Of a stretch of 6,467 nucleotides of DNA, positions 5,243 through 6,467 are shown one piece after another (the stretch's first letter is position 1; each line of letters opens with the position of its first letter). The DNA comes from Prevotella sp. CAG:1185 (GTDB taxonomy: Bacteria > Bacteroidota > Bacteroidia > Bacteroidales > Bacteroidaceae), in contig HF992541.1 of NCBI GenBank assembly GCA_000436695.1, positions 1 through 6,467 on the forward strand. Reading direction: 5' to 3'. Below the pieces are notes generated by a model. The model had not been told where the DNA came from, made no database searches, and was given only the letters and a program-made list of their open reading frames with translations. The translations under genes were made by a program, and so were the position numbers.

Positions 5243-6248
5243 TTAACTGGAAAAAATGCATAAAAATATTGCATTGTGATAAAAGTTATGAATAATAAAG
5301 CCATTTAATATTTATTAGCAATAAAGATGCAATATTTATGCATAAATTGTTCTTTTAATGAAATGTGTTTGTCATTTTTTCTTTATTTTACACTATTTTT
5401 CAATAAAACTTACTTTAAGAAAAGTCTTGCAGACATTGTCTTTGCACTATGCAAAGGAAAACCATTTTTTATTTCTCGATATGCAAAATATAACATGGCC
5501 GACAACAATTTAAGACTCACTAATCATTATTATTTGATAAATTTGGACAAAATTAAGTGTAAAACAAACATTATTTTTCAACTTATCAACAAAGGTTTTC
5601 AAACATTAAACAGCAAGCGAAATAAAGAATAAAAAGATATGGGAAAACGATGCATTAAATTGAATATGATGAACTATAATTTCAATATGATACAATAAAA
5701 AAAACACTTTTTATATTTAAATAAGGTGGAATTCACTTGATAAAAATCAAGAAGGCAACAATAAGCACATGACCAAGAAACATCACTAAGACAAACACAA
5801 CAAGAAAGTATGAACACAATAAAATCACGATAATTTTTATAGAAAAGCGCGACTCGGTATCGACATTAAAACAAACGAAGAAAAGAAGTATGAAAAAGAT
5901 AAAAAACATTTACATTAAACATGGTATATTTCAACAAAACTGTTACAAAAAACATGTAACAGAAACTAACGTCTTATAAATATTTGTGCAAACATTTGCA
6001 AGCAGAAACGGACATACAGATTACATTATGACATATCAGTTTTGCATATTTTTCTAAACAAAATAGAATGTCATGAAGGCAAAAGCCACCCGTATTAATA
6101 AGAATTATTTACAATACGACTCAAAGTCATACATTTTGAATGATAAAACATGCCATTTTAGACTTTAAATACAAATCGCTTCAATCAGCAAAATTAAAGT
6201 CAGTAGAAGTATATGCTTTCATTTTCAGAGATTTACAATTTATACACG

Positions 6249-6263
6249 TGAGTTCGGGATAAT
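6249..6263. mobile_element. Possible terminal end of the IS982-family element
   Basis: Six bases after the transposase stop codon (downstream on the minus strand, at 6263 and below) is TGAGTTCGGGATAAT, a GC-containing patch in AT-rich DNA. Its position just past the transposase 3' end suits the terminal inverted repeat. The partner repeat lies outside the window, so the boundary cannot be confirmed. Confidence 0.3.
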
Positions 6264-6268
6264 AAATA

Positions 6269-6467
6269 TTAAATAAATTGAAGTTGCAGTGTATTTACAG
6301 GTAATGGTTCCGGCTCATTCTCGAAGAAACAATATGCAGCAAGTGCCGAGCATAGATTCATTATAAAATTGTCTACAGACCTGTACCTTGAATGAACCAG
6401 GTTGGGCTTGTTCTTCAATAGTTCGTTTATACATTCTATTACATACCTTTTTCTCAGCATAATCTTG
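6269..6467 (-). CDS. IS982-family transposase, C-terminal part (cut by window edge)
   Basis: The last 65 residues of a transposase are visible; the frame is open to the right edge, so the ATG at 6460 is internal. The fragment contains the C-terminal DDE signature of IS982-family enzymes: R-(3)-E-(6)-K in KRYVIECINELLKN, where the glutamate of VIE is the expected third catalytic acid. Next comes VHSRYRSVDNFIMNLCSALA, matching the family's conserved HSRHRS-NF-N--SALAAY block. The chain ends normally with TAA shortly after a proline-rich tail. The visible part shows no frameshift or stop. These enzymes cut and rejoin the element's ends in transposition. The element is oriented toward the tlpA unit, about 1.1 kb away. 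Confidence 0.85.
   Translation of the reverse strand, partial: KIMLRKRYVIECINELLKNKPNLVHSRYRSVDNFIMNLCSALAAYCFFENEPEPLPVNTLQLQFI

Larger units (their letters stand above)
5177..6268. other. AT-rich gene-free spacer between the IS element and the tlpA unit
   Basis: I find no convincing gene in these roughly 1.1 kb. The tlpA end holds the candidate promoter and operator-like repeat. Further right are a hairpin CTTGAT-AAAA-ATCAAG (5736-5751), an 8-bp hairpin CTGTTACA/TGTAACAG (5940-5947 and 5955-5962), a GCAAA-CA-TTTGC palindrome (5988-5999), and an 8-bp repeat pair GACTTTAA (6161-6168) / TTAAAGTC (6194-6201). About 5740-5960 is notably A-rich on the plus strand. The short ORFs present are AT-driven and carry no recognisable motif. 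Confidence 0.6.

Noticed and set aside
5583..5591. TTATCAACA, one mismatch from a DnaA box
   Set aside because: It is a single site in AT-rich DNA with no cluster and no dnaA or dnaN nearby. It does not support an origin.
5327..5632. Plus-strand ORF of 101 codons in the AT-rich spacer
   Set aside because: Its composition follows the local AT bias (Phe, Tyr, Asn, Lys), and it shows no domain, no promoter and no neighbour logic.
5890..5979. Plus-strand 29-codon ORF starting MKKIKNIYIKHGIF after a purine-rich stretch
   Set aside because: The purine-rich stretch is part of a broadly A-rich region, a hairpin lies inside the ORF, and Bacteroidetes seldom rely on Shine-Dalgarno sequences. The support is too weak.
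1..6467. CRISPR arrays, tRNA or rRNA genes
   Set aside because: I saw no regularly spaced direct repeats, no tRNA-like TTCGA arm with an acceptor stem, and no rRNA segments on either strand.

Overview
The window looks like chromosome from a Bacteroidales bacterium, most likely Prevotella or a close relative. Evidence: a DUF6029-type outer-membrane barrel, an Omp28-like surface lipoprotein, a secreted protein with a Prevotella-style degenerate type IX (Por) C-terminal tail, an IS982-family transposase, AT-rich spacers, promoter boxes of the Bacteroidetes TAnnTTTG type, and start codons without clear Shine-Dalgarno sequences. This placement comes from recognising families by eye, not from a search. 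All credible genes lie on the minus strand, so transcription runs from high to low coordinates.

Right end (about 5177-6467): the C-terminal part of an IS982-family transposase enters from the right edge and stops at 6269. It is followed by a gene-free, very AT-rich spacer of about 1.1 kb with several small hairpins. The tlpA-side end of this spacer holds a candidate promoter whose -7 box lies in one arm of an 8-bp inverted repeat.

Centre (1409-5176): four genes for exported proteins run in series: a TlpA-like thioredoxin, a DUF6029 barrel, an Omp28-like lipoprotein with CVNC, and a cysteine-rich secreted protein with a T9SS-like tail. The first three are closely spaced (37 and 6 nt gaps). 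The fourth follows a 101-nt gap containing a perfect 9-bp hairpin. Every mature product carries at least one close cysteine pair. The best hypothesis is an envelope thiol/disulfide module: a periplasmic thioredoxin, a barrel, and one or two exported proteins with redox or disulfide cysteines. This is inference.

Left part (1-1408): a 13-bp perfect hairpin ends the four-gene unit. The 14 bases after the last stop codon lead into a 49-bp near-perfect copy of the 3' end of a small membrane-protein gene whose intact copy lies at 442-687. Both copies are followed by a similar spacer and a terminator-like hairpin, so a gene-end module is duplicated. Between them lies a perfect 21-bp inverted repeat of REP/BIME type. 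At the far left, a possible 48-codon ORF containing a terminator-like hairpin precedes the first 19 codons of a gene that runs off the window, with two good Bacteroidetes promoter matches.
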